Of a stretch of 34,292 nucleotides of DNA, positions 10,412 to 20,201 are shown piece by piece (the stretch's first letter is position 1; each line of letters opens with the position of its first letter). This DNA is from Porphyra umbilicalis (lineage: Eukaryota; Rhodophyta; Bangiophyceae; Bangiales; Bangiaceae), in assembly GCA_002049455.2 (NCBI GenBank), contig KV919083.1, positions 1 through 34,292 on the forward strand. Reading direction: 5' to 3'. A program made the translations under genes and the position numbers. The notes below the pieces were generated by a model. It made no database searches. It was not told the DNA's origin and worked only from the letters and a program-made list of their open reading frames with translations.

Positions 10412-10694
10412 CACCGCCGCCGCCGTGTCCGCCCCCGCCACCCCCCCCTCCCCGATCGCCTTCGGCAGAGCCGTCGGGGGGCGAGGGGGGGGGGGGGGGT
10501 CTGCGTCGATTCCAGCCGCCGAACCGCCGGCAGATGCCGGGACCTTGGCCTTGCGACCACCGCCACCCGCGCCGCGCGCGCACTCCGCGACGGGGAGGTC
10601 GGCGAGGATGGGGAAAAGGAACAGGACAAGAAGGGGGAGGGTGATCACCCCCGTCGTAACCGTAGCCCGCGAGCGGGCCGGCGCGGCGAGACAA
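9705..10694 (-). CDS. Gag-like ORF1 of the YR retrotransposon
   Basis: About 329 residues, with a low-complexity N-terminus (Arg/Pro, then a run of some 30 Gly, then an acidic DDDDD segment around 10300-10360). A well-mixed C-terminal region of about 210 residues contains PVIRGFFLPPEGEAHTKYPH and VYNVAAWLQLLHNRVLSREE. Its position upstream of RT, with a one-base frame change, fits a Gag/nucleocapsid-type protein that packages element RNA. I see no zinc knuckle. The 5' end is unclear: this frame opens with TTG, whereas an ATG at 10747-10745 is in another frame whose product has a hydrophobic stretch (TLPLLVLFLFPILADLPV). A 15-base G run at 10485-10499 could have shifted the frame between them. 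Confidence 0.6.
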
Positions 10695-10809
10695 AAGTCA
10701 AAGAAGCCGCTCCCCGCCAGGGGGGTAGGCGTCGAGATCGACGCCATCAGGTCCACAGCTCCGTCACGCCCACCAATGATCGGTGGACGCCGTTTTTGCG
10801 CCTGGTCAC

Positions 10810-11107
10810 AGGCGGAAAAACAGCGGACGTGGGGAGCCGGGGGAGCCGCAGGGATGCCGCGGGCGGCGTCTCCTTAAGCGGTCTGGAGGTGGATCAGGAC
10901 CCCCCGTCTGTGTGGTTACAGGGGGGGGGCTGCCAAGGGCAGCTCGGTGCCACAGAAAACGAATTTCCAGTGGGATCCGATCCTCTCAGAATATCCCCGG
11001 TGAGGAATGGGAACGCGCCCATCCCCCGAACACGTCGCTAAGTTCTTTCGCCCCACCCCGCGTTAGTCGACACCCGTGGTATAAAATAACCGTCGGACAA
11101 GACAATA
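10810..11107 (-). repeat. A1 repeat, outer (5') end of the YR retrotransposon
   Basis: This is the partner of 6199-6495. It lies upstream of gag on the coding strand and likely contains the promoter and start of genomic RNA. No partner B repeat adjoins it, which distinguishes the structure from an LTR pair plus flanking duplication. Confidence 0.85.
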
Positions 11108-12120
11108 TGGCACTTCCCAAAAAAATGGACACCCCGCGGATCGTGCGCACGATGACCCCTCTCACAGGCACCGTGAGGGGCGGCACGTTGTCGACGGAGC
11201 GCATGATGTCTTACAGAAAAGCTCAACACGAGTTCGAATGCAAGGATATTTCTCGCCCATCACGTGGCCGGGATTGCGGAATCGAGGATGACGAGCGGTC
11301 TGATGGCCCATTGTCTTAGCCAAGTGGGCCAGATCTTAATATCGGGCTACTTGTTTCCATTAAGATTCCCGGTTTTGACATCGTTCAGGACATCGTGCGA
11401 GATGCACAGTGTCCACTTCGTGCAGCGCTAATCGGAAGCCCCTAACTGAACCCGCGGAGGCGGGTCGGCTGATTTCGTCCCAGTTAGAGCTGCCAATTTC
11501 GGGCCTCTGTGCCTGAAAAAAGCACATCGTGCAGGACATCGTGCCAGCCGATCGAACGTGCAATCCGTAATGTGCGGCGTGCAAACATGGCCATCCGTCG
11601 GCGGCGTGCAGCTGTGCGCGGATCTGCGGACTGTGCAAGGCAGCATCGATTTTTCATTGGTCGTGTGCCTCGTGTCGTGGGCGTCGCGAGTGTCGATCTC
11701 CTGGATTATTCAGCAGTGGACCGCCGTTCCGTTCCCCGACTGTTGAAGGCACCCCCCTCTGCCTGCACACTGCGACAGCCCACGTCACACCTTCTCGAGC
11801 GGCGCAAAGTCGAGCGAGACGTCGTGGGATGGGCCGTCGGCGACGGGGGCCACCAATGGACTTGGCACCGAACAGAAAACGCCTCCAAGCTGGCGCAGCA
11901 GGATACTCGATGAACATCTCATCGATCGTCCTACTCCTCGACCCATCACAGAACACACATAATCTGCGGCTGTACAGATATTTCTGCCAAAATTTATGGC
12001 CGACGGACTGTCCGCGTGTGGTTATGCTGCCTGCAGAGATTCGCACTAGAGATCTCAAGAAAACACCCAATGGCGTGCGGTCCGCTGATGAGCTGGAAAG
12101 AGGGGTGGCGGATTGCCAGC
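11108..12120. other. No recognisable gene
   Basis: Mixed-composition sequence. A GGACATCGTGC motif occurs twice (about 11388 and 11527). Open frames on both strands are short and motif-free. Confidence 0.4.
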
Positions 12121-12465
12121 CCCACCGTCGTCACCCCCACCGTCGCCACCCCCACCGTCGCCACCCCCACCGTCGCCACCCCCACCGTCGCCACCCACAC
12201 CGTCGCCACCCCCACCGTCGCCACCCCCACCGTCGCCACCCACACCGTCGCCACCCCCACCGTCGCCACCCCCACCGTCGCCACCCCCACCGTCGCCACC
12301 CCCACCGTCGCCACCCCCACCGTCGCCACCCCCACCGTCGCCACCCCCACCGTCGCCACCCCCACCGTCGCCACCCCCACCGTCGCCACCCCCACCGTCG
12401 CCACCCCCACCGTCGCCACTTCCACCGTCGCCACCCCCACAGTCGCCACCCTCATAGTCGCCACC
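12121..12465. repeat. 15-bp minisatellite, 23 units
   Basis: The unit CCCACCGTCGCCACC is repeated 23 times without interruption. A few units have CAC or TCC at the start, and the last three are degenerate. Because 15 is a multiple of three all six frames stay open: the plus frames give TVATP, SPPPP and HRRHP repeats, and the minus frames give GVATV, GGGDG and WRWRR-like repeats. The SPPPP reading resembles extensin-type cell-wall repeats, but no signal peptide or flanking domain supports translation. Confidence 0.95.
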
Positions 12466-13050
12466 ATTCATGTCACCGTCGTCGCCCCCACGCTCGGCGC
12501 CCCCGTTATCTCCGCCGCCGCCCCCGCAGCCACCGCCGCCGCCGCCGCCCTAATCGCCCCGGCCAGCGCCACCGTGGTGGCCGCCCCAGATCCCGCCGCC
12601 GCCGCCCTCGCCCCCGCCCTGGTGGCTCCCTCTCTCGGCGGCCCCGCCCCCGCCCCCGTTGTCGCCGCCGCCCCGCCCCCGTTGTCGCCGCCGCCCCCGC
12701 CCCCGTCGTCGCCGCCGCCCCCGCCCCCGACGTCGCCGCCCTTATTGTCGCTGCCCCCACTATCGCGCCCCGCTTCCCCTCGATCGCCACACCCGCCCCG
12801 ACTGTGGCTGCCGCCGTCCCCGCCGACGCCACCCCCGCCTCGGCCCCCACCGTCGCCGACGCCGCATCTGTGTCGAGTTCCCTCCCGCCGTCGCTGTCCT
12901 CTTCCTTTTTTCGTCTGAACCTCACCCTACTTTTTCTGCTCTCTCCACTTCTTCTATCTCTTGTGTTGTCAGTTTTGTGCCACATAAAGTTTTCCTGTTC
13001 GCCGCAGGCTTTCGCTCCGAGACGCCGTGGGCTAGTGTAGATAAAGTGAC
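12466..13050 (+). other. Ala/Pro-rich low-complexity open frame after the minisatellite
   Basis: The plus frame that reads TVATP through the minisatellite (from ATG 12016) continues as an Ala/Val/Pro-rich stretch to 12918. A neighbouring plus frame picks up a similar composition and ends with a Leu-rich hydrophobic segment (about 12920-12990, LLFLLSPLLLSLVLSVL). A second minisatellite with a 24-bp unit (GTTGTCGCCGCCGCCCCGCC start) occupies about 12657-12740. A frameshifted wall-type or repeat protein is conceivable, but chance open frame in GC-rich DNA is as likely. Confidence 0.2.
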
Positions 13051-13389
13051 CATTCCCCCTTTGCAGAATGTTGGTCATCGTGGCGGCGGCTTCCATGCGC
13101 GTGAGCACGATAAGGCAGAGGGAGCAAAGACCCGCACGGAAGGAGAGCGCGGAATGGGGTGGGTGCGAGAATAAAACCACAACACATATTCGTTCTTTAT
13201 TGGCGCAGAGGCGCAACTGGCCGATGAAATGCACACAAAGCAGAGAGCCGATCGGACTTGGCTGCGATGATGGCCGTGGCGAAGGCTGAGGAGGTAATAT
13301 CGATAGATGCGAGCAGAGATCATTGTTAACGCCTAGAAACAGCAAGACAAGAGAAGGAAAAAGAAAATGGACGGAAACTAAGGTGAGTT
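13051..13389. other. Moderate-GC island between low-complexity blocks, no gene seen
   Basis: A region of ordinary composition separating two very GC-rich blocks. No motif was recognised on either strand. Confidence 0.35.
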
Positions 13390-14292
13390 GTGGTCGGGAA
13401 AAAAGAAGAAAGGGGACAGGCGACGGGCGGCCGCGGCGGCAGCAGCGCGCCGACGGGCCCCCCCCGCCGCCCGTACCCGCCGCCGCCGATGCGGGCGGTG
13501 GCGGACATAGGCGCGGTGCGGCGGCGGGGGGCCTGCACCGGCACCCCCCGCAGCTGCGCTTGCCGGCGCTTGCGGCGCCTGCCGCCGTGTCGGGCGCAGG
13601 GCCGTCCCCCCCGCGGCGCCGCGGCAGGGCCAACGCGGGGTCGCGCCCGCGGGCGGGGTGGCCGCCGGCGGCTGCACCCGCCCAGAGGCGGCGGGCGCGG
13701 TCGCGCCTGTTGTTGCCGTGTCCCCGCCGCCGGCCGGTCACTCCGCCGACGCGGCTGAAGCGCCGGAGGCCGACGGGCCGGCGGGGGAGACGGCGGCGGC
13801 GGCGGCGCCCGACGCGCCCGCCGCGTCGCCGCCCCCGTCGCCCGCGCCCCCCTCGCCCGCTTGGCTGGCGCCGTTGCGGTCGGGGGGGCGCACCCCCCCC
13901 CGCGGCGGCGGCGGGCCACTCTTCGGCGCTGTCATTGCCGCCGTCGCTGCCGCAGCGGCGACGGCTGCCCGTCGTCAAACGCCGCCGACGGCGGTGCAGG
14001 CGGCAGCCGACGAGCATGCGGCGGCCGGCCTGATCGTGATCCCCTCCGCCCCGCCGGGCGGGGGCGCCGACGTGCCGGCCGGCACTAGCGGCGGCGGTCG
14101 CGGCGGCGCCAAGCCCCCGACGCGATCCGCCCGACCGCCAGGCGGGGAGGTCGACGTGGCGGCGGCGGCGGCGCCGCCGCGCCGCCGCCGATCGTGGTGA
14201 CCCACAGGCGGCCGCCCGGGTCCCCCCCGCCGACGCCATAGCCGCGGTAGTACCCGCCCCTCCCCCCCCACCCCACGCCACAAGGTCAACGC
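13390..14292. other. Very GC-rich low-complexity DNA
   Basis: All frames on both strands are long and open and encode Arg/Ala/Pro/Gly-rich products. The minus strand at 14085-14276 reads a Gly/Tyr-rich stretch that could continue the degenerate frame described for 14293-15914. No domain can be named. Confidence 0.3.
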
Positions 14293-15188
14293 TCACCACC
14301 ACCGCGTTGGGCGCAAGCGCCGGCACGAGGACGCCGGCGGCGGCGCGCAGCGCCGCGCGCGACGTGCCGCCGTCGCCGCGTCCGCCTTCATCCACGTGCG
14401 CGTCGGTGAGTTGGAAGAGCGCCTTGACGCCGCCGGGGGTGTGGCCCCAGAACCCGTCGGCTGCGAGGGCGGCGGCGATGGGGGGGGGGGGGCGGCGGCC
14501 GCCGCCGCGATTTGGGGAGGGGGGGGGGGGGGGAACACCCCGAGGAAGATGGCGTCGACTCTGGTGGCCAAGACGGCGGCGCAGAGGAGGTCGGTACGGA
14601 GATGGGGGGTGGGGGGGGGGGGGGGGGGACGTCGTCGGCGGGGCGGGGGCATCACCGTCGGTAGATGGCCCAGACCCCGCCGCCGCGCGCCCTGCCGGCC
14701 GACGCGCTGCTGGCCGACAGCGACGGGCGGGCGGCGGCGGCGGCGGCCGAACGCCGCGCCGCCGCTGTCGGTGCCAGCGACCGCGCCGTCGCCGCGACGG
14801 CGCCCCCAACCATAGAGCCGGCGGCCGTGCGGTGGCCGCCTCCCGTTGCCGGGCTGCCGTCCCCGATTCCCGCGCCGCCGATGGCGGCCTCCCCCGCCCG
14901 CACGGCGGCGGCGGGCGCGCCCTCTCCAGGTCCGGCAGTGTCGGCGTCCCCCCCCCGCCCCCTCTGCGTCAGCATTCCCCCAGCCGCTGCCGTCCCCGTC
15001 TCCGTCGCTGCCGACGCCGCTGACGCCCCTCACGCCCGCCCGAGGTCCCCCAGCGGTGCATACCAGAGCGCCCGCTCCGACGCGGCCGCCACCGTCTAGG
15101 GGCCGAGGCGGCACGCGACGGAGGCGGCCGCGTCGGGGACGACCGTTGTGAGCCGCCGCACCGCCGCGCCTTCCGCGTCGGTGGTAGC

Positions 15189-15225
<37 letters not shown>

Positions 15226-15914
15226 AAGAAAGTGGGGCCGGCGGCAGCGCCGCTGGAGGCGGCGGCAACGGTGTGGGTGAGGGCGGGGAGAAGGAGGGTG
15301 GAGGCGGGCGTGAAGGGGACGAGGGCGGCAACGGCGTGGGCGGGGGCGGTGGCGGCGGCGGCGTGGGCTGGGGCGGCGAAAGCGGGTGCGGCCGCGGTGG
15401 CGGCGGGAGTGTCGGCGGCGAGGGCGGGGGCGTGGGCGAGGGCGGCCTCGGCGCGGGCGGGCGCGGCCAGGGCGGGGGCGGCATAGACGGAGAGGACAAC
15501 TGTGGCGTTTTTCCACACCGCGCAGATGCGCGACACCCCCGAGGCGATTGCCTTCCGCAAGATTCACGCGCGAAAGCTGATGGCGGCGGCTGGCATGGAC
15601 TTGTCCTCGTCCCCACATGCGATGTCGTCGGGCCCGGCGGGGACGGCCGCCGCCTTGGCGACGGACGCATGATCGTCGACCGCACCTGCGGCCGTGTCGG
15701 AGGTGCATCCGCCGCCGCCGGTCGGCAACAAGCCGGCAGCGCTCGAGTCCGAGGTGCACGCGAGGTCGTCGACCGGACCGGCGGACGTGTCGGAGGTGCA
15801 TCCGCCGCCGCCGGCCGGCAACAAGCCGACAGCAGTCGAGTCCGAGGTGCAATCGCCGCCAGCGTCTGGGGACAACACGCCGGCGGCGCCTGCGACGACA
15901 GATCCTGTTCCCAC
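14293..15914 (-). pseudogene. Degenerate Ala-rich minus-strand gene, unidentified
   Basis: One minus frame is nearly continuous from 15914 to 14652, with isolated stops at 15564-15566 and 15096-15098. Segments with non-biased composition look coding (RKAIASGVSRICAVWKNATV after the first stop, ASERALWYAPLGDLGRA after the second). Coding-like sequence then changes frame twice, at G runs of 18 (14611-14628), 15 (14519-14533) and 13 bases (14480-14492). It continues as LRTDLLCAAVLATRVDAIF and then DGFWGHTPGGVKALFQLTD. The gene may be a decayed transposon or host gene, or a real gene whose homopolymers were mis-assembled. I recognise no family. Confidence 0.3.
15697..15880. repeat. 92-bp tandem duplication
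   Basis: GTGTCGGAGGTGCATCCGCC begins near 15694 and again near 15786. Each copy is followed by GCCGCCG, GGCAACAAGCC and GTCCGAGGTGCA, with a handful of substitutions. It lies inside the degenerate Ala-rich minus frame, where it gives a duplicated GGGGCTSDT peptide. Confidence 0.75.
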
Positions 15915-16418
15915 GACGACAGGCTAAGGCAGGCCGAGGCATGGCGCTTGGTCCCAGGTGACGAAGTAGGCGAAGGCGGCGGCAGCACTTGCTGCCGCGT
16001 CGACTACTTTGGATGACGACGATGAGGTGTACTTGGTGCCCATGCATCACAACAAGGCGACGGACGACGCCGACTGTGCTGTTCAAGAGGCCGGTGGGGA
16101 CGATGACCATTCCTAGTCCCTGTAGTGTTTAACGTGTATGTGCTTTGTTCTGTAGCGTGCCAAAGGTGTTTTTTGCCCGTTGGGCAGGGTTTTTTTTCCT
16201 ACTTCTGTGCACCGCGCGTCCTGCCACGAATGCGCAGCACCCCTGGTGGATCCCCTGCATTCTCTGCCACTGAAGATAACCTCGCACAAACACCGGCGAC
16301 GGGCGCTACACCCCCCACACATGTCGGCGCACGAACGCCGGCGGCAACATGCCCGGTCCCTTCCGCGCTCCAAACACCCGCCGCCGGTCTCAGCAACGCC
16401 GGCGACTGGCCACTAACA
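15915..16418. other. No recognisable gene
   Basis: Ordinary-composition sequence from about 15915 to 16280, including a T run at 16190-16197, then the first isolated GCCGGCGG motifs of the adjacent satellite. No coding motif recognised. Confidence 0.35.
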
Positions 16419-17133
16419 TGTAGTCGTATCCCTTGCCCGCCCCCCCCCCCGTAAACGCAGAGCCGCCGCCGGCCATACCGACGCCGGCGGCAAGTCGCCC
16501 CGCCGAATGGCCGCCGCCGGCCGAACGAACGCCGGCGGCAGCACACCCGATCCCCTTCTCACCTCACACGAGGGACGCCGGTCTCACAAACGCCGGCGGC
16601 CGAGTAGTCACAGATGGTCGTGCGCCTTGCCCGCCACCCCCGACGCCATGTGCCGCCGCCAGCCATATCAACACCAGCAGCGACACACCAGCACCCCTCT
16701 TCGCCCGACACGCCCGCCGCCGGGCTTGCCAACGCCGCCGGCGAAGCAGTCACAGGTGCACGCCTTCCTTTCCCGCCCCCCCCCCAACATGCAGTGCCAC
16801 CGCCGGCAATACCGTCGCCGGCGGCGAGACACCAGGACCACTCCCCGCGCAACTTGCCCGCCGCCGGGCTTGTCAACGCCGGCGTCGGAGCAGTAACAGG
16901 TGGAACCCTCCCTTTCCAGCCCCCCCCCCAACACGCAGAGCCGCCGCCGGCAACATCGACGCCGGCGGCGACACACCAGCACCACTTCCCGCACGCCTCC
17001 CTTTCACGCCGCCCTCCCCCCAACACACAGAGCCGCCGCCGGCAATACCGACGCCGGCGGCAACCCGCCACTTCCCATGCCCGCCGCACACGTGCGCCGC
17101 CGGTCGGGCCAACGCTGGCGGCGGGGCAATCAC
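16419..17133. repeat. Palindrome-bearing tandem array, unit about 144 bp
   Basis: The anchor GTAGTC/GCAGTCACAGGTG followed by CCTT(C)CC..GCC and a run of C recurs at about 16419, 16602, 16746 and 16889, with a partial copy to 17133. The last clear spacing is 143-144 bp. Each unit carries two short palindromes of the form GCCGCCGGC - about 8 nt - GCCGGCGGC, able to form strong hairpins. There is no conserved reading frame. The same palindrome core recurs inside the neighbouring transposase gene (17548-17770), suggesting a common origin. Confidence 0.8.
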
Positions 17134-17237
17134 ATGAAGACGTCGACTCTGTCCGCCGCCCCCCCAGAAGATCCTCTCCTGACGACGTTATCTAAGGAAA
17201 CAAAAACCCTGCGCAGCAGGGCAAAAAAAAAAACCTT
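17134..17237. other. Short AT-richer segment downstream of the Harbinger ORF
   Basis: Contains an A run at 17223-17232 just past the transposase stop codon. On the coding strand this is a T run, as might be found at a transcript 3' end. Confidence 0.25.
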
Positions 17238-18431
17238 TTATACTCCCACGTAGGGCGCAAGAAGCGTGCTTCTCTCCACCCACACGTGTTTAGCAAGGTC
17301 ATGCCTCAGGCGCTCGTGCTCCTCCTCGTCCCGTGCCTCCGCCCAAGCGTTCAGCGCGTGGCCAAAACTTCCGGCAGGAAGCGCGACGGCCGGCGCGATG
17401 ACAGGGGCGGCCACACCGGCCGGCGGGCCGTCGCTGCCCCCAGGACTGTTCGCATTGCTCTGTGGACTGCCCCCGGCCGCACCGCCGCCGGCTGTGTGGC
17501 TGCCTCCATCTCCCGTCGGATCCGTCCCACCGCCCCAACCACCAGGGGCCCCGCCGCCGGCAGCGCCAACACCGGCGGCGTGGCTGCCACCATCAGCCAT
17601 CATACCCGTCCCACCACCGCCACCCTCACCAGCCCCGCCGCCGGCTGCACCAACACCGGCGGCGGGACCACCACCATCAACCATCATACCCGTCCCACCG
17701 CCCCCACCCCCACCAGCCCCGCCGCCGGCTGCGCCAACACCGGCGGCGGGAGCACCACCAATAGGAATCAAACCCGTCCCACCACAGCCACCCCCACCAA
17801 CCCCGTCGCCGGCCGCAGCGCCGGCCGCACCACCGGCCGCGGCCGGGGTCTCAGCAGCCCCGTTCCCCACGCCCTCGGCTCCGCCACCGACTGCGCCTCC
17901 GCCGCCGCTACCGCCGGCCGCCGCCTGGGCAGCGGCGGCTATTCGAGTGCGTGACACGTACCCATCGCGTCGCTTCTCCGTCACCATATTGTGTAAGATG
18001 GCCACCGCCTTCGCGACGATGACTATTGACTCGACGGTGACATGCCGTGCGGGGTGTAAAGCAATGTGGAAGCGTGCAGTTAGAACGGCATATAGCCGTT
18101 CCACATCTTTCCTCAAAGCTTCTTGGAGCCGGTTAAATGTCGTCTCAACTTCTGTGGTGGGGTCGGGGAACGGAGACACGAAAAATGCAAAGGGAGGGTA
18201 AATTCCATCAACCAGATATTACAAGAGCGTGCGGGTTCGAAAATCACGGTTCTTGTTCGGCCGGCGACCAGGCACCGACCCAATATACCGCCGCCGGCCG
18301 AGCCGCGACCGGCGGTTGCGACGACGATAGCGCCACAGCGCCTGCATGTGGGCCGCCACCGCGGTGGCAACTTCGCCGTCGATGGGGTCCGCCAGCATCG
18401 CATCCGCAGAGACGTCGAGTGGATCGTCCAT
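17238..18431 (-). pseudogene. Harbinger/plant-transposon-protein transposase, internally deleted
   Basis: The ATG at 18431-18429 opens 70 codons ending with GSVPGRRPNKNRDF, which fits the N-terminal lead-in of PF04827-type transposases. After a TAA at 18219-18221 the same frame resumes as YLVDGIYPPFAFFV, QEALRKDVERLYAVLTARF and VAKAVAILHNMV, the C-terminal end of the DDE domain. The second catalytic Asp (in LVDGIYP) and the Glu (in KDVER) are kept. The first Asp and roughly 250 residues of the core are absent, so the copy cannot be active. After the domain come four 26-28-residue Gly/Ala repeats (core GVGAAGGGAGEGGGGGTGMM), then an Arg/Glu-rich C-terminus ending at 17238. Family assignment rests on motif recall. 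An intron in place of the missing core is excluded by distance: the two parts adjoin. Confidence 0.75.
17548..17770 (-). repeat. In-frame Gly/Ala-coding tandem repeats in the Harbinger ORF, about 78-bp unit
   Basis: Three to four units, each containing CCGCCGGC - short loop - ACCGGCGGCG on the plus strand. Unit length is a multiple of three, so the reading frame survives copy-number change. Confidence 0.75.
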
Positions 18432-19057
18432 CGTGGGAAGAAGACGGTGTCGTCGACGGTGACGTCGTCCGTGGACACGGGCGTCGCGACGCGCCTGTCG
18501 CCGTCACACAATCACGCCGCGGGGCGCCAAAAGGACCTCGTCCCACTGCCCCCTCCGACAGGCCCACAAGTTTATCCCTTCTCCTGGCCGCCAACGTCCG
18601 CAACCCCCCGCCGCGAGTACGGACAGAATCGATCTTGCGAGGCTGCGGAAACCAGTGCCTGGGGATACCGCGGCCGTGCCCTGATTCACGCTGTGCGCGC
18701 CACCGAGAGCGGCAGCGGAGCGACCCAACGCACCCCCAACGTGCGTCGAATTGGGGGTCCTGAAACGGTCAGACTCGTTCAGGCTTTTCTGGGTCTCGAC
18801 AGTGATCGCCGAGATCGTAGACGGCCCCGGAAAGCGCCAGTATTGGGCGGTAATATTTCAAATCTGATCATGCCACGTGAACTCATTTTCCGAAAGGAAC
18901 TGAATCTGCAACAGCCAATGGCACGCCAGGAAAAAATGGGGAGGAGCAGCGGGTCCCCCCAAATCGATGAGAAAATGGGGGACGGGGGCGCCTTCCCCCA
19001 TTTCTGACGCATGAATGTCCGAGGACTTATCCGATTCAGATGAACTGTATTCAAGTT
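18432..19057. other. Upstream flank of the Harbinger fragment, no gene seen
   Basis: Contains a strong hairpin: AAATGGGGGA (18973-18982) pairs with TCCCCCATTT (18994-19003). Another AAAAAATGGGGAGG stands just upstream at 18932-18945. A short minus-strand frame here is Ser/Glu/Asp-rich, but nothing identifies it. Confidence 0.4.
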
Positions 19058-20201
19058 CTATCTGAGCGTTTCGGGGTGCCTGACGTTGCTGTGGGACCCT
19101 CCCCATCCCCAAGAGCTGAAATTAAGGCACGTGGCACATTTATGAGACACGTGGCTCCCTCGGCTTATGGCCCGCCGGCAAGGGGCTGTCGGGCAGCCGC
19201 GGCGGGAGCGGGTGGGCCTTCCGCAGCAGCGCCGGCGGGTCGGGCGCAGCGACGACCGCGGTGGCGACGACGGCGTCGCCGGCGGGTGGCTGTGGAGGGG
19301 GGGCAACGGCGGGTCGGCTGGTGGGGTGGGCCGCCTGCTTGATGAGCGGGTGCTGAATCGTGGCCACGATCGCCCGGCGCTCCGCGTCGCTTGGGCCGTC
19401 TCGGGGTGGCGGCAGTGGCGGCGGCGGCGGCGGGGGGGCCCGCCGCCGGTGCGGGCGTGGGCAGCGGGCGCCCGTGGGGGGGAGGAGGCCGAGTTCCCCT
19501 GTGGGGGGGGGATGTTGACCCGCCGCGCGCGGGGCGGCGGGCCGCAGCCGGCGGCTGCGGTGGGGTCGGCGGTGGGGGCGCCGGCGACGGCTGGGGCCGC
19601 GCCTGCCGCCGCTGCGTCGGTACCGTCGCCACCGCCCGGGGTCACCATCGTCCCTACGGGTACGCTCCCTGCGGCATCCGTTGCGGGCGCGCCCGCGCCC
19701 GTCGCCGCCGCCGCAGGCGTGGAGGCAAAGGTCGACGCTGTCGTGGCCCCTGTCGGCAGCACGCCCGTCGACGCGGCGGCGGGCGCGGCGGCGGCGGTGA
19801 CGGGGGGCGTCGTGGACACGGTGGCGGCGGTGGCGGCGGCGGCGGCGGGGCCGCCACCGCCACCCTCCGTCGTTGGGCCACTGGCGCGGGACCGCCGGCG
19901 GGTGGCGCGGGTTCCTACCGACGCCCTTGCCCGCCGACGCGGTCGCCCTGGCGGTCGGGGTGCTCGGGCGTATTGGGAGGGAGGACGGCCTGCTGTCACT
20001 CAAGGTATGGGGGGTGGTGGGCCGGCCTTGATGAACGGCATGGGCGGAAAGGGGGGGGTGGCGGGGGGGGTTGACGAGCAAGTGGGTTGTGGTTGCGACG
20101 TGCGGTGAACGTACCGGGGGTGCGTCAAATGATGTGTCATTTGGATTTTCAAAAATACGAACAGCTATGATGGTGACGCGCCCATACCTCAAGCGGCACA
20201 T
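19058..20201 (-). pseudogene. Ala/Pro/Thr-rich minus-strand frame broken at a G-tract, unidentified
   Basis: Two minus frames together give a coding-like product. One (19999 to about 19440) is Ala/Thr/Pro-rich and includes RRVNIPPPQGNSASSPP. At the G run near 19431-19438 the sense passes to another frame, with RDGPSDAERRAIVATIQHPL and a Pro-rich tail that ends at 19140. The upstream part of that second frame (20201-20000) also looks plausible. No domain is recognised. It may be a decayed repeat gene. Confidence 0.25.

Larger units (their letters stand above)
6002..11107 (-). mobile_element. Tyrosine-recombinase retrotransposon with split direct repeats (Ngaro/PAT-like layout)
   Basis: The element reads on the minus strand: A1 repeat (11107-10810), gag-like ORF, RT-RNase H, tyrosine recombinase, B1 (6538-6503), A2 (6495-6199), B2 (6037-6002). 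The A copies (about 298 bp) differ by roughly six substitutions and one G in a G run. The B copies (36 bp) differ at two positions. The A1...B1A2B2 order is the known signature of split-direct-repeat YR retrotransposons (Ngaro, PAT, Kangaroo-type), which replicate through a circular intermediate and integrate with a recombinase rather than a DDE integrase. Two points depart from the textbook form: 161 bp of unique DNA separates A2 from B2, and I see no methyltransferase domain. RT carries three in-frame stops, so this copy is not autonomous. Boundaries are the repeat ends and are approximate by a few bases. Confidence 0.85.

Noticed and set aside
10223..10747. Signal-peptide or membrane protein upstream of gag
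   Set aside because: The hydrophobic stretch lies in a frame that loses sense at the Gly-coding repeat, and it sits inside the retrotransposon 5' region. It may be a shifted gag start, so it was not called as a separate gene.
6199..11107. LTR retrotransposon (Copia/Gypsy) bounded by the 298-bp direct repeats
   Set aside because: There is no protease or DDE integrase, the gene order ends in a tyrosine recombinase, and a second short repeat pair brackets A2. No TG...CA ends or target duplication flank the 298-bp copies.
12113..12457. Extensin-like SPPPP cell-wall gene
   Set aside because: It consists only of the minisatellite, with no signal peptide, Tyr cross-link motifs or flanking domain, and the other frames are equally open.
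12506..14809. A 767-residue minus-strand protein
   Set aside because: Composition is almost wholly Arg/Pro/Ala/Gly and complementary to open frames on the other strand. Only a short segment near 14290-14470 looks coding.
18230..18245. tRNA B-box-like GGGTTCGAAAATC
   Set aside because: No matching A box, acceptor stem or anticodon arm can be folded around it, and it lies inside the Harbinger reading frame.
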